NCBI RefSeq assembly: GCF_022346005.1
Contig: NZ_JAKRMY010000010.1
Coordinates: 1 to 64,000, forward strand
Direction: 5' to 3'
Length of the DNA stretch: 64,000 nucleotides
Origin: Corynebacterium sp. ACRPS
GTDB lineage: Bacteria > Actinomycetota > Actinomycetes > Mycobacteriales > Mycobacteriaceae
Below, piece after piece: positions 53,788-63,252 of this stretch (position 1 is its first letter; each line of letters opens with the position of its first letter). Both the position numbers and the translations under genes were made by a program. A model generated the notes under the pieces. The model saw nothing but the letters and a program-made list of their open reading frames with translations, was not told the DNA's origin and did not search any database.

Positions 53788-55638
53788 ATGAAGAAGTTAT
53801 TCGCACTGGTTGCTACAGTCTCGCTTGCTGCAACTGGTGTGGTTGCTTGTACCCCTAAGCCCGTATCTGCACAGCCGGTGGCAGAAGAGTTCATTGAAGG
53901 CATGGAGAGCCGAAATAACGAGGGCTTGGCAGAGCTTACGGATTCCCCCGATGACGCCACGCAGGCCCTCGATGCTTCTTACTCGGGTTTGCAGGCAGAG
54001 GGCCTCGATATTGAGCTCGAGGGGGTAAAGCAGGACGAAACCGTGGCCACGGCGGATTATAAGGTCACGTGGGATCTGCCCAAGGATCGCAGCCTGAGCT
54101 ATACCACGCAGATGACCTTGACCAAGGCCGAAGATGAGTGGACGGTGCGGTGGAAGCCCAGCATTATTCACCCGGACCTGGGTGCGCACCAGCATTTGGA
54201 GCTGCGCGCCTTGGAAGCCACGCGCGCTAGCGTCGTCTCCTCCAACGGGGTGGAGCTGATGAGCCCCGGGCTGAATTACCGTGTCATCGTGGATACGAGC
54301 TCGCTTTCCGATGTCCGCCCCACGGCCTCCAAGGTCAGCAGCGCCCTTGCTGCGGCGCACCGCGAGGACGACTCGATCGCGGAGGTGGACGCCAAAGAGC
54401 TCGCCGAAAAGCTAGAAAAGGCAGATTCTGCCTATTCGGTGGGCCTTTATACAGAAGAGCAGGAGTCCGTCATCCGCGCCAAGATGGAGGGGATGGACGG
54501 CGTCCGCATTAATGAAGAACCCGCGCTGGTGACCCGGGACCGCGGCCTCGCACCCGATCTCTTATCGCGCGTGCGCTCGGCCGTCAATGACGAGCTCGAC
54601 GGCGAGACCGGCTGGTCCATTGCCGTCGTCAATGAGAACGGTGCGGCGCTTTCCGATGTCGAAAAGCATGCGCCCGAGGCCGCCCCCTCCATCAAGGTGG
54701 GCTTGGATTATGACGTCCAACGCGCGGCCCAAGAGGCAGTGGATCAGCGCTCGGACGCCCAGGCCATGCTGGTGGCCATCCGGCCTTCCAATGGCGATAT
54801 CCTGGCCGTCGCACAGACCGAGAAGGCGGACGAAGACGGCGACGTCGCCTTGCAAGGCCAATACCCGCCCGGCTCGGTTTTCAAGATCCTTACCGCCGCT
54901 GCGGCCGTAGAAAAACAAAACCTGAACACGGATACCATCGTTCCGTGCCCTGGCACGATGGATATCTATGGCCGCGTGGTGACCAACTACAACGCGTTTT
55001 CGCTCGGCAATGTGCCGTTAAGCCGGGCCTTCGCCCAATCGTGCAATACCACCTTCGCGGATATTTCTACCAAGCTGGCACCCGGTGAGCTGAAGGAAAC
55101 CGGCAAGAAGTTTGGCTTCGGGGTGGATTATGAAATCCCCGGGCTCACCACTACGACCGGCTCGATTCCGGAGGGCAAGGAAGTACTGGAGCGTACCGAA
55201 GCCGGTTATGGTCAGGGCTACGACCTTGCCAGTCCGTTCGGCATGGCTATGGTTTCTGCCTCTGTGGCGGCGGGAAAGACCCCAACGCCGACGCTTATTG
55301 AGGGCCGCGAGACCAAGGCCTCGGATAAGCCGGCGCAGATTCCCGAGGACGTGTTGAATAACGTGCGCGGCATGATGCGCCAGGTGGTCACCAGCGGTAC
55401 CGCTCGCGGAATACAAGCAGGCGGAACCATTTACGGCAAGACTGGTGAGGCCGAGATCAATGAAGGCTCGCACGCGTGGTTTACGGGCTACCGGGAAGAA
55501 GACGATATCGCCTTCGCCACGCTCGTCGTGCTGGGCGGTGGCTCTGAATCCTCGGTAGCCATTACGGATAACTTCTTGCGGAAGCTGGATGATTACCGCT
55601 CGCGTCCCAATGATGGCCCAGCGCCGATGGTCGAGTAA
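53788..55638 (+). CDS. MecA-like penicillin-binding lipoprotein
   Basis: This 616-residue protein has a lipoprotein signal (KKLFALVATVSLAATGVVAC) with Cys25 as the lipobox Cys. An NTF2-like N-terminal domain of the MecA type precedes a dimerization domain. The transpeptidase domain has SxxK as PPGSVFKILTAAA (about residue 360), SxN as FAQSCNTTFADIS (about 417) and KTG as IYGKTGEAEINEG (about 550). All active-site motifs are intact. It corresponds to the mycobacterial PBP-lipoprotein Rv2864c. The ATG at 53788 is chosen because the signal peptide starts there. The gene is co-directional with map. Confidence 0.93.
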   Translation: MKKLFALVATVSLAATGVVACTPKPVSAQPVAEEFIEGMESRNNEGLAELTDSPDDATQALDASYSGLQAEGLDIELEGVKQDETVATADYKVTWDLPKDRSLSYTTQMTLTKAEDEWTVRWKPSIIHPDLGAHQHLELRALEATRASVVSSNGVELMSPGLNYRVIVDTSSLSDVRPTASKVSSALAAAHREDDSIAEVDAKELAEKLEKADSAYSVGLYTEEQESVIRAKMEGMDGVRINEEPALVTRDRGLAPDLLSRVRSAVNDELDGETGWSIAVVNENGAALSDVEKHAPEAAPSIKVGLDYDVQRAAQEAVDQRSDAQAMLVAIRPSNGDILAVAQTEKADEDGDVALQGQYPPGSVFKILTAAAAVEKQNLNTDTIVPCPGTMDIYGRVVTNYNAFSLGNVPLSRAFAQSCNTTFADISTKLAPGELKETGKKFGFGVDYEIPGLTTTTGSIPEGKEVLERTEAGYGQGYDLASPFGMAMVSASVAAGKTPTPTLIEGRETKASDKPAQIPEDVLNNVRGMMRQVVTSGTARGIQAGGTIYGKTGEAEINEGSHAWFTGYREEDDIAFATLVVLGGGSESSVAITDNFLRKLDDYRSRPNDGPAPMVE

Positions 55639-55689
55639 TCCGCAGCCTCGGACGCGATACCCGGATACTGCGCTACGCGGTATGAGGAC

Positions 55690-55695
55690 TACCAT
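55690..55695 (+). promoter_or_regulatory. -10 box TACCAT, leaderless start of map
   Basis: TACCAT is followed by 8 nt and the map ATG at 55704. It also contains the ATG of a 13-codon out-of-frame reading frame with a GAGG upstream, which is probably incidental. Confidence 0.35.
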
Positions 55696-55703
55696 GGGCA
55701 ATT

Positions 55704-56573
55704 ATGAGTACTCGTGGAAAATTGAAGCCAGGTAAACCAACCCCCATCCGGCCGGTGCCAGAAGATATCGAGCGCCCGGAATATGTGTGGAAAGACGAGG
55801 TACAAGAGGCCATCGGCGAGCCTTTTGTACAGTCCCCCGAAGTGATTGAGAAGATGCGGGAGGCCTGCAAGATCGCGGCCAACGCGCTGAAGGAAGCCGG
55901 CAAGGCCGTAAAGCCTGGCGTAACGACGGATGAGGTCGACCGCGTGGCGCACGAGTATATGTGTGATCACGGCGCATACCCATCTACCTTGGGATACCGG
56001 GGATTTCCCAAGGGTAGCTGCGTTTCGCTGAATGAAATCGTCTGCCACGGCATTCCGGATACCACCGTGATTGAAGAAGGTGACATCGTCAATATCGATG
56101 TCACCGCTTATAAAAACGGCGTGCACGGCGATAATAACGCCACCTTCTTGGCCGGTGACGTATCAGAGGAGCACCGCCTATTAGTAGAGCGCACCAAAGA
56201 GGCAACGATGCGCGGCATTAAGGCCGCAAAGCCTGGCCGCGAGATTAACGTTATCGGCCGCGTTATCGAGTCATATGCCAAGCGCTTTGGTTATAACGTC
56301 GTGCGCGATTTCACCGGTCACGGTGTAGGACCCACCTTCCACAATGGGCTGGTGGTCTTGCACCACGATTCCACCACGTACCGCGACATCTTGGAACCGG
56401 GCATGACCTTGACGGTAGAGCCGATGATCAACCTGGGTTCGCTGGATTACGATATTTGGGATGATGACTGGACCGTGCAGAACCGGGACGGTAAGTTCAC
56501 CGCCCAGTTCGAGCACACCTTGGTCATCACCGATGATGGCAATGAAATCCTGACCATCCCAGATGAGGATTAA
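55704..56573 (+). CDS. map: methionine aminopeptidase, type I
   Basis: This 289-residue enzyme removes the initiator Met. About 45 residues of N-terminal extension precede the pita-bread fold, with [15 protein letters not shown] resembling the SH3-binding-like extension of mycobacterial MapB. The metal ligands fall in [19 protein letters not shown] (two Asp), [11 protein letters not shown] (His), [10 protein letters not shown] (Glu) and QFEHTLVI (Glu), all present. It follows the PBP gene by 65 nt and is closed by a bidirectional terminator. Confidence 0.96.
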   Translation: MSTRGKLKPGKPTPIRPVPEDIERPEYVWKDEVQEAIGEPFVQSPEVIEKMREACKIAANALKEAGKAVKPGVTTDEVDRVAHEYMCDHGAYPSTLGYRGFPKGSCVSLNEIVCHGIPDTTVIEEGDIVNIDVTAYKNGVHGDNNATFLAGDVSEEHRLLVERTKEATMRGIKAAKPGREINVIGRVIESYAKRFGYNVVRDFTGHGVGPTFHNGLVVLHHDSTTYRDILEPGMTLTVEPMINLGSLDYDIWDDDWTVQNRDGKFTAQFEHTLVITDDGNEILTIPDED

Positions 56574-56608
56574 TCGCTAGGGCCCTTCTTCAAGGCCTAG
56601 GCACGGCG

Positions 56609-56669
56609 AAAGCCGCCTCCTTAACCGCCGCGCATGAATCTTTGCGCGTGGCCAGGGAGGCGGCTTTTA
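56609..56669 (+). terminator. bidirectional terminator, map / mtr
   Basis: aaagccgcctcc (56609-56620) pairs with ggaggcggcttt (56656-56667), with additional inner pairing and TTTT-type ends. The genes are convergent. Confidence 0.9.
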
Positions 56670-56693
56670 CTATGGAATCTTAGCTACGGTGCC

Positions 56694-58094
56694 TTAGTCC
56701 CATTCGAGGCCCAAGAGGGCGTTTTCTACGACCTCAGGCAGGGCTGGGTGGATCCAGTACTGCTTGCGGGCAAAGTCCCGCAGGTCGATCTTGTAGGCCA
56801 TTACGGTAATCAGCTGCTGGATCAGGGTGGAAGCCTGCGGGCCCATCAGGTGGGCGCCCAAGAGCTGGCCCGTCTTGCGGTCCGCAATCAGCTTGCAAAT
56901 ACCGGTGGTATCTTCCATGGCCCAGCCGTAGGCCACGTCGCCGAAGTTCTGAATCTTTACGGTGACATCGAAGCCCTGCTCCCGCGCTTCTTCTTCCTTC
57001 AAGCCCACAGAGGCGATCTGCGGGTGGGTGAAGATGGCGGCAGGAACATTGTCGTGCGGAAGATCCTGCAGATCCTCTGGGTGGAGCAGGTTGTGCTGGA
57101 TGGTGCGGGCTTCGGCGTTGGCGACGTGCTTGAGCATGTAGGGCGAAGAGACATCGCCAAGCGCCCAGACGCCTTCTGCATCCGTGAGGCCATGAGCATC
57201 GGTGGAAATGCGGCCATTGTCCAGCAGCTTGATGCCGGCCTTGTCCACATCCATGAGATCGCCATTTGGCTTGCGGCCGGTGGCTACCAGGATGGCGTCT
57301 GCCTCGAGGGTTTCGCCATTATCGAGCTTCAGCTTTACGCCCTTGTCGGTTTCTTCCAGCTTGGTGCCGTTAGCAACCCGTATATCGAAACGCTCGCGGG
57401 CAATTTCGTTGAAGCGTGAAGAGATATCGGAATCGAGGTGGCGCAGCAAGGTCTCGCTGCGGTTGACCACGGTGACCTTGGTGCCGAGGCCATCGAATAC
57501 GTGGGCAAATTCCATGGCGATATAGCCGCCGCCGACGATGATCAGGCTTTCTGGTTGGCGGTCCATCCGCATGATGTCTTCGTTGGTGTAGTACTTCACA
57601 CCGGAATTGGCGTAGACCTCAGGGATTACCGGGCGGGAGCCGGTAGCAACAACGATCTGATCGGCGCTGATGACGTGATCGCCGGTCTGGATGGTCTTAG
57701 AGCCGACGAAGCGTGCGTGCTCGTCGTAGACGGTGATATTCGGGGTCTTGTCGCCGCGACGGTAGTCCTCGCCGCTTTGGGCGATCTGGTCAATGCGGTT
57801 GTGGAAGACGCGCTCCACAATGGAGTTCCACTCCACGTTGTTGACCTGGGCGTCAATGCCGAGGCGCTCGCCTTCGCGGGCGGCGAGGGCGACATCGGCT
57901 GCGTAGACGTACATCTTGGTGGGGATGCAGCCGACATTCAGGCAGGTGCCACCGAAGCGGCCCTTTTCAATGATGGCAATCTTCTTATCGTGAAAATCGC
58001 GGTTGGCAATGGAGTTGCCGGAACCGGTGCCAATGATGATGAGGTCGTAGTGTTCCTCAGCGGCCGGAGTATTTGCTGTATCAATTGTGGTCAT
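56694..58094 (-). CDS. mtr: mycothione reductase
   Basis: This 466-residue homodimeric flavoprotein reduces mycothione disulphide with NADPH, keeping the mycothiol pool reduced. The FAD site is DLIIIGTGSGNSIANRDF and the redox-active pair Cys51/Cys56 is in GGTCLNVGCIPTKMYV. The NADPH site is SLIIVGGGYIAMEFAHVFDG, and the dimer-interface catalytic His is in WIHPALPEVVENALLG. Length matches the mycobacterial enzyme (Rv2855). It is convergent with map and precedes the hydrolase on the same strand. Mycothiol restricts the host to Actinobacteria. Confidence 0.95.
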   Translation of the reverse strand: MTTIDTANTPAAEEHYDLIIIGTGSGNSIANRDFHDKKIAIIEKGRFGGTCLNVGCIPTKMYVYAADVALAAREGERLGIDAQVNNVEWNSIVERVFHNRIDQIAQSGEDYRRGDKTPNITVYDEHARFVGSKTIQTGDHVISADQIVVATGSRPVIPEVYANSGVKYYTNEDIMRMDRQPESLIIVGGGYIAMEFAHVFDGLGTKVTVVNRSETLLRHLDSDISSRFNEIARERFDIRVANGTKLEETDKGVKLKLDNGETLEADAILVATGRKPNGDLMDVDKAGIKLLDNGRISTDAHGLTDAEGVWALGDVSSPYMLKHVANAEARTIQHNLLHPEDLQDLPHDNVPAAIFTHPQIASVGLKEEEAREQGFDVTVKIQNFGDVAYGWAMEDTTGICKLIADRKTGQLLGAHLMGPQASTLIQQLITVMAYKIDLRDFARKQYWIHPALPEVVENALLGLEWD

Positions 58095-58129
58095 ATTTGT
58101 ACCTTAATCCATGTGTCCAATTTGGGTAT

Positions 58130-59176
58130 TTATGCTGGTGTGGGCGCTTCCACAATGGTGGGAAGCCACGCATCGCACGCCGCGAAGGCCTCTTCTAAGG
58201 GGTGGGGGAGGGATAAAAAGACATCGTGGCGCGCGCCTTCGATGGAACGCAGCGTGTAGTGCGCATTGAGCTCTTTTGCCCACCGTCGGGTCTGTGCGAC
58301 ATCGATGATGCAATCGGCATGATTGACCGCATCGCAGTAGGGCGTGCCCAATAGCGAGCGGGTAGATTGCAGCGTCAATACGGGGACCCCGGCATTAATG
58401 CGGCCGCTGTGTATGGCGTCAAAACCGTGGAAGACGGCGGCCAGCCAGCCGATATATTTCTTATGCCCGGCTAATGGTTTCAGGCTGAGGTCGTAGTCCC
58501 ACTCGCCGTAGAAGTCGCTGTGCACCGATTCGCCATAGGCAGTGAGGTTGCCCCCAGGCAAGGCGATCTTGGGTGCGATCTTGGCGGTGGAGTATATCGC
58601 CGGCTTCAGCGCTGATACGGCCCAGCTGGGAACGTCCATCATGTCCAGCCAGGGGCTATTGAGGATGAGGCCCTTCAGGCGGGAGAAGCGCTCCGCGTCA
58701 TGGCGGCGTAAGAAGTCCATCCACAGCGGCGCAATCAGGCCACCGGTGGAGTGGGAGATAACGATTACCTCGTCGTTTGTAATGGCATCGAGGGCTGCGG
58801 AAAGATCCGCGTTATATAAGGACAAGTCCGAAACGTAGTGCCAGGACTGGCCCGGGCGGTGCGATCGGCCGCATTTGCGCAGGTCAACCGCGTAGAAGTC
58901 ATAGCCTTGTGCCGCGAAGTGCTGTGCGACGTGCGTTTGGAAGAAGTAGTCAGTCATCCCGTGCAGCCATACCAAGGCCGGGCGGGAAGTGGCAGAAGGC
59001 GAAGAAGGATCGGCGGGGCCCGAATCCGTGGAGCCTGCGGCCGAGCCTGGCGCATAGCGGACGAGGGTGGTGACAATATCCCCCTCGCCATCGGGATCGG
59101 GGCCAAGGTCGAGGGTGGCTGATTGAAAATCGGGGCCGAGGATATCGGGCCCCCATGACGGAGTTGCTGTAGCCAT
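58130..59176 (-). CDS. alpha/beta hydrolase (lysophospholipase-like)
   Basis: This 348-residue serine hydrolase has the canopy SRPALVWLHGMTDYFFQTH. The nucleophile elbow is VIVISHSTGGLIAPLW, and the catalytic Asp/His are probably in NHADCIIDV and IEGARHDVFLSLPHPLE. The N-terminal 70 residues are mostly unstructured. The arrangement next to mtr resembles Rv2854 in M. tuberculosis. The substrate is unknown; a lipase or esterase acting on acyl glycerols is plausible. TAGACT lies 6 nt before its ATG on the minus strand. Confidence 0.85.
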   Translation of the reverse strand: MATATPSWGPDILGPDFQSATLDLGPDPDGEGDIVTTLVRYAPGSAAGSTDSGPADPSSPSATSRPALVWLHGMTDYFFQTHVAQHFAAQGYDFYAVDLRKCGRSHRPGQSWHYVSDLSLYNADLSAALDAITNDEVIVISHSTGGLIAPLWMDFLRRHDAERFSRLKGLILNSPWLDMMDVPSWAVSALKPAIYSTAKIAPKIALPGGNLTAYGESVHSDFYGEWDYDLSLKPLAGHKKYIGWLAAVFHGFDAIHSGRINAGVPVLTLQSTRSLLGTPYCDAVNHADCIIDVAQTRRWAKELNAHYTLRSIEGARHDVFLSLPHPLEEAFAACDAWLPTIVEAPTPA

Positions 59177-59182
59177 GACACG

Positions 59183-59188
59183 AGTCTA
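59183..59188 (-). promoter_or_regulatory. -10 box TAGACT, leaderless start of the hydrolase gene
   Basis: On the minus strand TAGACT, 6 nt, then ATG (59176-59174). No ribosome-binding site is present. Confidence 0.55.
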
Positions 59189-59244
59189 GTCAACAGTTGG
59201 TCGTCACTACGGTAGCTGCGTGACCTGCCATTATTTCAGTGAAA

Positions 59245-59260
59245 TGTGAACTGTATAACA
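59245..59260 (+). promoter_or_regulatory. GlxR/CRP-like site upstream of mqo
   Basis: TGTGAACTGTATAACA matches TGTGA-N6-TCACA at nine of ten arm positions. GlxR, the cAMP-responsive CRP homologue of corynebacteria, binds this motif and controls central carbon genes. The site is about 200 nt before the mqo GTG. Confidence 0.4.
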
Positions 59261-59461
59261 GGTCGCCCCATATTGTGGTGACCAGGGTGGGGGAGAAAAA
59301 CCAATCGAGAAAAGAAAAGCGTAAGGTAAGGCGTTAATGCGTGACACATCGGCAGGTTGGCTGTGCACAACAGTCGCGGTGTGGGGCGCAAAGCGCTTAA
59401 AATATATGGTGCAGAACGCGCCGATGTATATAAATTTTCAATTCGAAGAGGTTATAACACA

Positions 59462-60958
59462 GTGTCCTCAGCAAAGAAGACAGCACAAGTTGTAGATGAG
59501 GTCGATGTCGCACTGGTCGGTGCCGGCATCATGAGCGCCACTCTGGGCGCTATGCTCCGCGAGTTGGAGCCGAGCTGGACCCAGATGATCTTTGAGCGCC
59601 TTGATGGCCCCGCCCTGGAATCCTCCTCGCCGTGGAATAACGCTGGTACCGGCCACTCCGCCCTGTGCGAGCTCAACTACACACCAGAGAAGAACGGCCG
59701 CATCGATATCTCTAAGGCCATTGCGACCAACGAGAAGTTCCAGAAGTCGCGCCAGTTCTGGTCCCACCAGCTCAACAACGGCATCCTGACTGAACCCAGC
59801 GAGTTCATCAACCCAGTCCCGCACGTCTCCTTCGCCCAGGGCGAAATCCAGGCGGACTACCTGAAGCGCCGCTACGAGGTGCTGAGTGAAAAGCACATGT
59901 TCCCCGGCATGCAGTTCTCTGATGACGAATCCACCTTTGCGGAGAAGCTGCCGCTCATGGCGGACGGCCGCGACTTTTCCAATAAGGTCGCTATCTCTTG
60001 GACCGAAGTCGGCACCGACGTGAACTTCGGCGCCCTGGCCAAGCAGTTCCTGACCGCGGCGCGCGCATCTGGCACGGAGATCCGTTACGGCCACGAGGTC
60101 TTCGATATCGACCGCGACGGAAACGACTGGAAGGTTTATTCCAAGAACAAGCACACTGGCGATATCACCGTGGTGAAGGCGAAGTTCGTCTTCGTCGGTG
60201 CCGGCGGCTACGCCCTGGACTTGCTCCGCAAGGCAAAGGTGAAGGAAGTAGCTGGCTACGCCGGATTCCCCATTTCCGGCCTGTGGCTGCGCGCCAAGAA
60301 TCCGGAGCTCATTGAGCAGCACCAGGCTAAGGTTTACGGTAAGGCAGCGGTGGGTGCTCCTCCGATGTCCGTGCCGCACCTGGATACCCGCGTTATCGAC
60401 GGCGAGAAGGGCCTGCTGTTTGGCCCGTACGGCGGCTGGAGCCCGAAGTTCTTGAAGAAGGGTTCCTACCTGGATCTCTTCAAGTCCATCCGCCCGGATA
60501 ACATCACCTCCTACCTGGGCGTTGCCGTGCAGGAATTCGGCCTGACCAAGTACCTCATTGATGAGGTGCGCAAGGACTTCTCTGACCGCGTTGATTCCCT
60601 CCGCGAATACGTCCCGAATGCGAAGGAAAGTGACTGGGAAACCGTGATTGCCGGCCAGCGCGTACAGGTCATCAAGCCTGCTGGTGCACCGCGCTTTGGC
60701 TCCCTCGAGTTTGGTACCGCCTTGGTTAATAACCAGGAGGGCAATATTGCCGGCCTGCTCGGTGCTTCCCCGGGTGCTTCGATTGCCCCAGCCGTCATGC
60801 TGGAGCTGCTGGAGCGTTGCTTTGGCGAGCGCATGATTGACTGGAGCGATAAGATTCGCGAGATGGTCCCGTCCTACGGCATGAAGCTGGCCAATGATGA
60901 GGACTTCTACAACGAGATGTGGGAATACACCCAGAAGACGCTGAAGCTAGAGCGCTAA
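59462..60958 (+). CDS. mqo: malate:quinone oxidoreductase
   Basis: This 498-residue peripheral membrane flavoenzyme oxidises malate to oxaloacetate and passes electrons to menaquinone. It is the main TCA malate oxidase in corynebacteria. The FAD site is VDVALVGAGIMSATLGAMLR. NAGTGHSALCELNYTPE and GPYGGWSPKFLKKGSYLD are further family blocks. The GTG at 59462 is preferred over ATG 59357 since GAAGAGG precedes it and the length (498) matches the roughly 500-residue enzyme. A CRP/GlxR-like site lies upstream, and two hairpins follow the gene. Confidence 0.96.
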   Translation: MSSAKKTAQVVDEVDVALVGAGIMSATLGAMLRELEPSWTQMIFERLDGPALESSSPWNNAGTGHSALCELNYTPEKNGRIDISKAIATNEKFQKSRQFWSHQLNNGILTEPSEFINPVPHVSFAQGEIQADYLKRRYEVLSEKHMFPGMQFSDDESTFAEKLPLMADGRDFSNKVAISWTEVGTDVNFGALAKQFLTAARASGTEIRYGHEVFDIDRDGNDWKVYSKNKHTGDITVVKAKFVFVGAGGYALDLLRKAKVKEVAGYAGFPISGLWLRAKNPELIEQHQAKVYGKAAVGAPPMSVPHLDTRVIDGEKGLLFGPYGGWSPKFLKKGSYLDLFKSIRPDNITSYLGVAVQEFGLTKYLIDEVRKDFSDRVDSLREYVPNAKESDWETVIAGQRVQVIKPAGAPRFGSLEFGTALVNNQEGNIAGLLGASPGASIAPAVMLELLERCFGERMIDWSDKIREMVPSYGMKLANDEDFYNEMWEYTQKTLKLER

Positions 60959-60967
60959 AACGCCTTC

Positions 60968-61026
60968 GGCTGGGACTAAGTCCCAGCCCGTGCCCTCCGT
61001 GCAGAACGTACTGCGCGGAGGGCTTT
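60968..61026 (+). terminator. double hairpin terminator, mqo / selO
   Basis: GGCTGGGAC-TAA-GTCCCAGCC (60968-60988) is a perfect 9-bp stem. A second stem, gccctccg/cggagggc with inner pairs (60992-61023), is followed by TTT. Either or both may terminate convergent genes. Confidence 0.8.
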
Positions 61027-61063
61027 GTGCTGTGCAACTTTTGAATTCGGGGTGGCTAGAAAA

Positions 61064-62419
61064 TTAGGTACCGCAGTAGGTGAGAAAACCTGCAAGCCCA
61101 TTCGGGTCGGGCTGTTCGTAGGACGGATGCGGCTCCCACGGGTGGGTCACGGCGTGGAGGAGCTCAGTAAAGGGCTGCATATCGCTCGCCTCGGCGGCGC
61201 GCAGCGCGGCTTCGACGGCCATGTTGCGGGGAATGACCCGGGGCATGGCAGCATCCACGGCATCCGGGGCGGGGTGAGTGGCTAGGTAGCTATCCAGGAA
61301 GTCCGTACCTGTGAAGAGCTCTTGGGCAGGAAGGGTGTGGCCGCGGGCGGCATCGGCAAGCGCACGGTGCGCCAACGTGATATCCGGGCGAGATAGCTGC
61401 ATCGCAGTAAGGTAGGCGGAGGCTACCTCGGTGGTGGAATCGAGGGCCGCGGCTATATCGCTGTGGCGCTGGGTGGCGAATTTCTCCTGGAACCCGTTGA
61501 TGGTCTCTTGCGCGAAGTCGACCCCGGCATTGATATCGGCATCAAAAAGCGGCACGAGCGATTCCGCGAGCCGGGCGAGGTTCCAGCCCAGGATGGCTGG
61601 TTGATTGCCAAAGGCATAGCGTCCCTGCTGGTCAATGCTGGAAAATACCGTATCGGGAGAGTAAGCCTCCATAAAGGCGCACGGGCCATAATCAATGGTT
61701 TCACCGGAGATGGTGGTGTTATCCGTATTCATTACCCCGTGGATAAAGCCCAAGCGCATCCACGAAGACACGGTGGCTATCTGGCGGTCCATCACGCCCT
61801 GGAAGAACTCCCGGTAGTCTGCCCCAGGGTAGTGGCGCGCGATGGCGTAGTCCGCGAGAGCCTGGAGGTGGCCGGACTGCGCGGCATAGTGAAAAGTTCC
61901 GACCCGGATGTGGCTGGCGGCCACGCGGACCAGGACGCCCGCCGGCTGCACGTGGCCGCGCTGGATGGGCCGGCCGGTGGAAATCACGGCGAGCGAGCGC
62001 GTGGTGGGCACGCCGAGGGCATGCATGGCCTCAGAAATCAGGTATTCGCGCAGCATGGATGAAAGGGTGCCGCGGCCATCGGCACCCAGGCGGGAATAGG
62101 GGGTCAGCCCCGTGCCCTTGGCATGGAGATCCCACAGTTTTCCGTCTTTTTCCACCTCGCCCAAGAGCATGGCTCGGCCATCGCCCATCTGCGGGTTGAA
62201 GGAGCCGAATTGGAAACCGGAATAGGCCATGGCATGCCCGCCGCCGCGGCCCAAGAGGAAATCCAGGCCCTCTGCAGAGCGCAGCCAGTCCGTATTGAGG
62301 CCCAGCTGTCGGGCCAGCTCTTCATTGAGAACCACGAGCTTAGGATCCGGTTGTTCCTCGCCGTGCGTTGCCGCCACCAAGTCCGGCAGGTGCTTTGCAT
62401 AGTCGTGGTGTAGGTGCAT
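61064..62419 (-). CDS. selO: SelO / YdiU protein adenylyltransferase
   Basis: This 451-residue pseudokinase-fold AMP transferase modifies proteins by adenylylation under redox stress. SelO features are AYSGFQFGSFNPQMGDGRAM near residue 75, LHAKGTGLTPYSRLGADGRG, GVLVRVAASHIRVGTFHYAA and FIHGVMNTDNTTI, which carry the kinase-like nucleotide-binding set. The C-terminus ends LTYCGT, placing a Cys three residues from the end, where eukaryotic SelO has selenocysteine. The ATG at 62419 has GGAGGTCT 5 nt upstream. It lies one base after the PhzF gene, so the pair is an operon. Confidence 0.92.
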   Translation of the reverse strand: MHLHHDYAKHLPDLVAATHGEEQPDPKLVVLNEELARQLGLNTDWLRSAEGLDFLLGRGGGHAMAYSGFQFGSFNPQMGDGRAMLLGEVEKDGKLWDLHAKGTGLTPYSRLGADGRGTLSSMLREYLISEAMHALGVPTTRSLAVISTGRPIQRGHVQPAGVLVRVAASHIRVGTFHYAAQSGHLQALADYAIARHYPGADYREFFQGVMDRQIATVSSWMRLGFIHGVMNTDNTTISGETIDYGPCAFMEAYSPDTVFSSIDQQGRYAFGNQPAILGWNLARLAESLVPLFDADINAGVDFAQETINGFQEKFATQRHSDIAAALDSTTEVASAYLTAMQLSRPDITLAHRALADAARGHTLPAQELFTGTDFLDSYLATHPAPDAVDAAMPRVIPRNMAVEAALRAAEASDMQPFTELLHAVTHPWEPHPSYEQPDPNGLAGFLTYCGT

Positions 62420-62420
62420 T

Positions 62421-63245
62421 TTAGACCTCCAATTTTCCTTGCACGCGGATGTGGACGCGGCCGCCGACCCAAATATCGGCGCCGTCATCGTGGATAAAGA
62501 CCTCCCCGTCTCGTCCCAGCTGGCTGCCCTGGCAGGCGGTGTAGCGGGCAGGGACCAGCCCGCGCGAGCGCATGAATTGTGCGGCACCGCCGTTGAAGGA
62601 GCCGGTGACAGGATCCTCGAATCCTGCGGTAAACGCGCGCACTTCATAGGCGGCGGAATCAGTACCCGCGCTGCTATTACACATGCCCACCACGCCCACC
62701 TTGGGTCGGGTTGCGGCGGGCTGAACCGCGCGCACGGCCGCGGCATCGCGCAGCTGTAAAAGCCGCCAACCAGGCCCATTGTCCACCCAAGCGGAATCGA
62801 TGACATCTGCTTCTGCGATATTCAAGCCCGCGCAGGCCTCTGCCAGTTCGGCGCTGCTCAGCGGCCCGCTCGCGCGCAGGGGAGGGGTGGCAAAAGAATA
62901 AATTCTCCCGCTTTCGCGCACGGAGACCATCCCCACCCCGCATTCCTGCACTATGGTGCCTTCCTTCTGCGGTTTATTGCCGAGTGCCCGCCAGACGGCG
63001 GCGCTGCCCAGGGTGGGGTGGCCGGCGAAATCGAATTCCTCGTGCGGGGTAAAAATGCGCACGCGATAGTCCGCCGCGGGATCGGTGGGCTCGAGCAAGA
63101 ACGTAGTTTCAGAAAAATTGGTCCAGTGCGCGATGGCCTGCATCTGCTGCGTCGAGAGCCCATCGGCATGGGCCACGACGGCGAGCGGGTTACCGGAAAA
63201 CGCCGAGGTGGCAAAGACATCGACTTCAAAGAACTGGAGTTGCAT
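62421..63245 (-). CDS. PhzF-family isomerase/epimerase-like protein
   Basis: This 274-residue protein has the two-lobed diaminopimelate-epimerase-like fold of PhzF. The hallmark FEVDVFATSAFSGNPLAVVA is followed by the catalytic Glu46 in WTNFSETTFLL and by the active-site segment IFTPHEEFDFAGHPTLGSA. A later DPVTGSFNGGAAQF forms the second half of the pocket. The substrate is unknown, since family members act on different carboxylates. Upstream of the ATG on the minus strand, TAGACT and 7 nt make a leaderless start. It is co-transcribed with selO. Confidence 0.88.
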   Translation of the reverse strand: MQLQFFEVDVFATSAFSGNPLAVVAHADGLSTQQMQAIAHWTNFSETTFLLEPTDPAADYRVRIFTPHEEFDFAGHPTLGSAAVWRALGNKPQKEGTIVQECGVGMVSVRESGRIYSFATPPLRASGPLSSAELAEACAGLNIAEADVIDSAWVDNGPGWRLLQLRDAAAVRAVQPAATRPKVGVVGMCNSSAGTDSAAYEVRAFTAGFEDPVTGSFNGGAAQFMRSRGLVPARYTACQGSQLGRDGEVFIHDDGADIWVGGRVHIRVQGKLEV

Positions 63246-63252
63246 GCCCGCC

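Noticed and set aside
55694..55735. 13-codon frame starting just before map
   Set aside because: It has a GAGG 6 nt upstream, but its ATG is also part of a TACCAT -10 box spaced 8 nt from the map ATG, which explains the sequence more simply.
57438..58259. 273-codon plus-strand frame opposite mtr
   Set aside because: Val/Asp/Gly-rich antisense frame over a clear mycothione reductase gene.
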